NCBI GenBank assembly: GCA_030680405.1
Contig: JAUXVT010000069.1
Coordinates: 1-43,244 of the forward strand
Reading direction: 5' to 3'
Length of the DNA stretch: 43,244 nt
From: Thiobacillus sp.
GTDB lineage: Bacteria > Pseudomonadota > Gammaproteobacteria > Burkholderiales > Thiobacillaceae
Positions 42,991-43,244 of the stretch are shown piece after piece. The position numbers and the translations under genes are program-made. Within the stretch, counting starts at the first letter, position 1, and each line of letters opens with the position of its first letter. Below the pieces are notes generated by a model that saw only the letters and a program-made list of their open reading frames with translations, searched no databases and was not told where the DNA came from.

Positions 42991-43244
42991 CACACACCAG
43001 CAAACTGCTGCTGCTCGGATTGGCGGCGCCGATCGCGATTGCGATCGGTCTCGCGGCCGGCACGCTGCCAGCCGACCGCGAACTCGCGCCGCAGATTCTC
43101 GCCGAGCTGCGTGCGCCGCGTGTGGCGGCGGCCTTCGCCTGCGGCGGCCTGCTGGCGCTGGCCGGCGCGCTGATGCAGACGCTGTTCCGCAACCCGCTGG
43201 CCGAGCCTTATCTGCTCGGCATCTCCGGCGGCGCGGGGCTCCTC
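42987..43244 (+). CDS. FecCD/BtuC-type ABC transporter permease, partial
   Basis: The 5' end of an iron-siderophore/cobalamin permease cut by the window edge. After a first hydrophobic segment ([16 protein letters not shown]) come [20 protein letters not shown] and [20 protein letters not shown], the hallmark of this family. No ATG, GTG or TTG is in frame before this; CTG at 42987, overlapping the cyclophilin TGA as CTGA and placed 10 bases after GAGG, is the best start, or TTG at 43019 would clip the first helix. Confidence 0.85.
   Translation, partial: MTHTSKLLLLGLAAPIAIAIGLAAGTLPADRELAPQILAELRAPRVAAAFACGGLLALAGALMQTLFRNPLAEPYLLGISGGAGLL

Noticed and set aside
1..43244. CRISPR arrays, tRNA or rRNA genes, attachment sites
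   Set aside because: No spaced repeat series, no tRNA cloverleaf and no rRNA signature was noticed on either strand; a covariance-model scan would be decisive.

Overview
The window reads as a chromosomal segment of a betaproteobacterium that probably lives on reduced sulfur and one-carbon compounds. This rests on gene content and protein style (soxCD, a complete tetrahydromethanopterin-linked C1 pathway, bpt-aat, folA-thyA and ccoI-ccoS in betaproteobacterial form); no rRNA gene is present to place it further. The right-hand housekeeping part is clearly richer in GC than the transporter cassette at 3.1-8.8 kb and the small gene at 33 kb.

Layout. 1-300: 3' end of an IS256-type transposase with a frameshift. 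463-2431 (-): soxC-soxD, sulfane dehydrogenase. 2652-3020 (-): a mosaic relic of an IS3-family element with a uvrC-like scrap inside. 3391-8805 (+): a seven-gene cassette with two permeases, two ATPases, a periplasmic binding protein, an OsmC-family protein and a GcvH-like lipoyl protein, behind an AT-rich leader with a sigma54-like promoter and several short repeats. 8905-9534 (+): a second, related IS3 relic in the opposite orientation. 9570-9937 (-): a wrecked PCu(A)C copper chaperone gene.

9966-15914 (-): fhcB-fhcA-fhcD-fhcC, a histidine phosphatase and folP form one tightly overlapping operon. 16213-23959 (+): mptG, mtdB, an ATP-grasp gene, mch, a RimK-like ATP-grasp gene, a CitG-like gene, an unannotated 33-codon ORF, fae and a PTPS-like gene. 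23868-24629 (-): a HisA-like gene. 24628-28677 (+): an MfnD-like ATP-grasp ligase, an MfnF-like protein, pabB and an MfnE-like kinase. Together these cover formaldehyde capture (Fae), oxidation to formyl-H4MPT (MtdB, Mch), release of formate (FhcABCD), and much of the making of methanopterin (MptG, PabB, PTPS-like, FolP, phosphatase, CitG-like, RimK-like) and methanofuran (MfnD/E/F-like, and perhaps the PLP decarboxylase at 30.8 kb).

28759-30768 is a decay zone: a frameshifted IS1595-type transposase, a broken hypothetical gene and a TlpA-like gene with one nonsense and two frameshift lesions. 30777-32123 is an intact group II PLP decarboxylase, followed by phnA-like, a RAYT transposase bracketed by inverted REP hairpins, and a small membrane protein. 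From 33.4 kb to the end come ordinary genes: folA-thyA, a lipoprotein peptidase, bpt, aat, ompW-like, ccoI-ccoS, a nitroreductase divergent from an HxlR regulator, a DsbA-family protein, a cyclophilin lipoprotein and the start of a FecCD-type permease.

The strongest candidates for something undescribed are the ABC-OsmC-lipoyl cassette between inverted IS3 relics, the folP plus CobC-like phosphatase pair locked into the fhc operon, the 33-residue microprotein upstream of fae, and a possible tyramine-type methanofuran branch.
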